Assembly (NCBI GenBank): GCA_046349635.1
Contig: JAXMBX010000006.1
Location: forward strand, 70,379-134,378
Origin: JAXMBX01 sp046349635
GTDB taxonomy: Bacteria > Planctomycetota > Planctomycetia > Planctomycetales > Planctomycetaceae
DNA: 64,000 bases
Direction: 5' to 3'
Numbering within the stretch: position 1 is the first letter of the stretch; each line of letters starts with the position of its first letter. The position numbers and the translations under genes are program-made. Of this stretch, positions 63,803-64,000 are shown one piece after another. The notes below the pieces were generated by a model. It did no database searches and had not been told where the DNA came from. It was given only the letters and a program-made list of their open reading frames with translations.

Positions 63803-64000
63803 TTACTTGGTCTTGGCGGGGGGATATTTTTCGGCGAGATGCAGGGCATTCTCGATCAGGATTTCGCCGGTCATTTCGCCGAGTGACGTGCGGGAGACGT
63901 AGTCGTAGCGGGGGAAGCTCTTGAAGTCGACCTTGGTGAGGATGTAGCCGAAGGCGTCATTCGTGAGGCCGAAGAGCAGGTTGTGTTCCCCTTTCATCTT
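63803..64000 (-). CDS. C-terminal end of a larger protein, possibly neutral-ceramidase-like (partial)
   Basis: The last 65 residues of a gene that continues past the window. GEHNLLFGLTNDAFGYILTK and DYVSRTSLGEMTGEILIENALHLAEKYP recall the C-terminus of neutral/alkaline ceramidase-like proteins common in planctomycetes, where GLANDxxGY occurs at this place. The stop lies 14 bases inside the shared terminator. The assignment rests on a short fragment. Confidence 0.5.
   Translation of the reverse strand, partial: KMKGEHNLLFGLTNDAFGYILTKVDFKSFPRYDYVSRTSLGEMTGEILIENALHLAEKYPPAKTK

Overview
The window comes from a planctomycete, most likely a member of the order Planctomycetales. The basis is content rather than any single marker. 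There is a PVC-type heme-binding dehydrogenase with HEAT-like repeats and a CxxCH cytochrome. There is an ELWxxDGT-repeat exoprotein carrying a LEPRxLL-like N-terminal motif. There is an EF-hand/redoxin/cytochrome/copper-monooxygenase fusion. A MoxR-DUF58-BatA-type operon and many large signal-peptide proteins of unknown role complete the picture. Coding density is high and base composition looks even throughout. I see no tRNA, rRNA, CRISPR array, transposase or phage gene.

Layout. 0-2.3 kb (+): ECF sigma factor, PspA-like protein, alpha/beta hydrolase with an Asp nucleophile. 2.3-5.7 kb (-): a 1157-residue protein with an intimin-like barrel followed by a beta-helix. 6.2-8.7 kb (+): AraC regulator and a TlpA-type thioredoxin. 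8.7-27.5 kb (-): a long envelope operon, listed 5' to 3': MoxR ATPase, DUF58, BatA-like VWA protein, VWA/glutamine-amidotransferase-like membrane protein, [ELW-repeat gene, apparently inserted], large coiled-coil membrane protein, LTxxQ-like repeat protein, prenyltransferase/squalene-cyclase-like toroid protein, and a beta-module/TlpA protein. Several genes of this operon carry multiple frameshifts in this sequence. I think assembly or read errors are likelier than decay, because the downstream frames stay coherent.

27.7-32.5 kb (-): DUF6134-like protein, mtnA, DJ-1/PfpI protein, acyl-CoA desaturase, dolichol-phosphate-mannose-synthase-like glycosyltransferase. 32.8-41.3 kb: mostly + strand secreted or membrane-anchored proteins, including the redox/copper fusion, two paralogous TM-LRR proteins, an NTF2-like protein and a glycine-rich TPR-like protein; one DUF4239 membrane protein runs on the minus strand. 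41.4-43.1 kb (-): a MarR-pirin-DoxX module with a good promoter. 43.4-44.6 kb (+): DEAD-box helicase. 44.7-49.3 kb (-): glycosyltransferase, FtsH, cytidine deaminase, secreted protein.

49.5-54.6 kb (+): DUF4432 epimerase-like protein, ribosomal protein S1 and a primary-like sigma factor, the last two each followed by a strong intrinsic terminator, then a small hypothetical. 54.6-56.2 kb: a repeat-rich patch that copies the 3' end of the adjacent PQQ-repeat gene (-). 56.4-61 kb (+): SGNH hydrolase and PVC-type dehydrogenase. 61.4-63.7 kb (+): porin and Cys-rich secreted protein, then a bidirectional terminator and the 3' end of a gene leaving the window.

How it fits together. Most of the window serves the cell envelope: stress sensing (ECF sigma/PspA, FtsH), MoxR-chaperone-dependent VWA proteins, outer-membrane barrels, periplasmic redox proteins and large exported repeat proteins. 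Housekeeping genes (S1, sigma, FtsH, mtnA, helicase) sit between them. The best candidate for an under-described system is the MoxR-headed minus-strand operon. Its downstream genes (toroid, LTxxQ-repeat and beta-module/TlpA proteins) have no assigned function that I know of.
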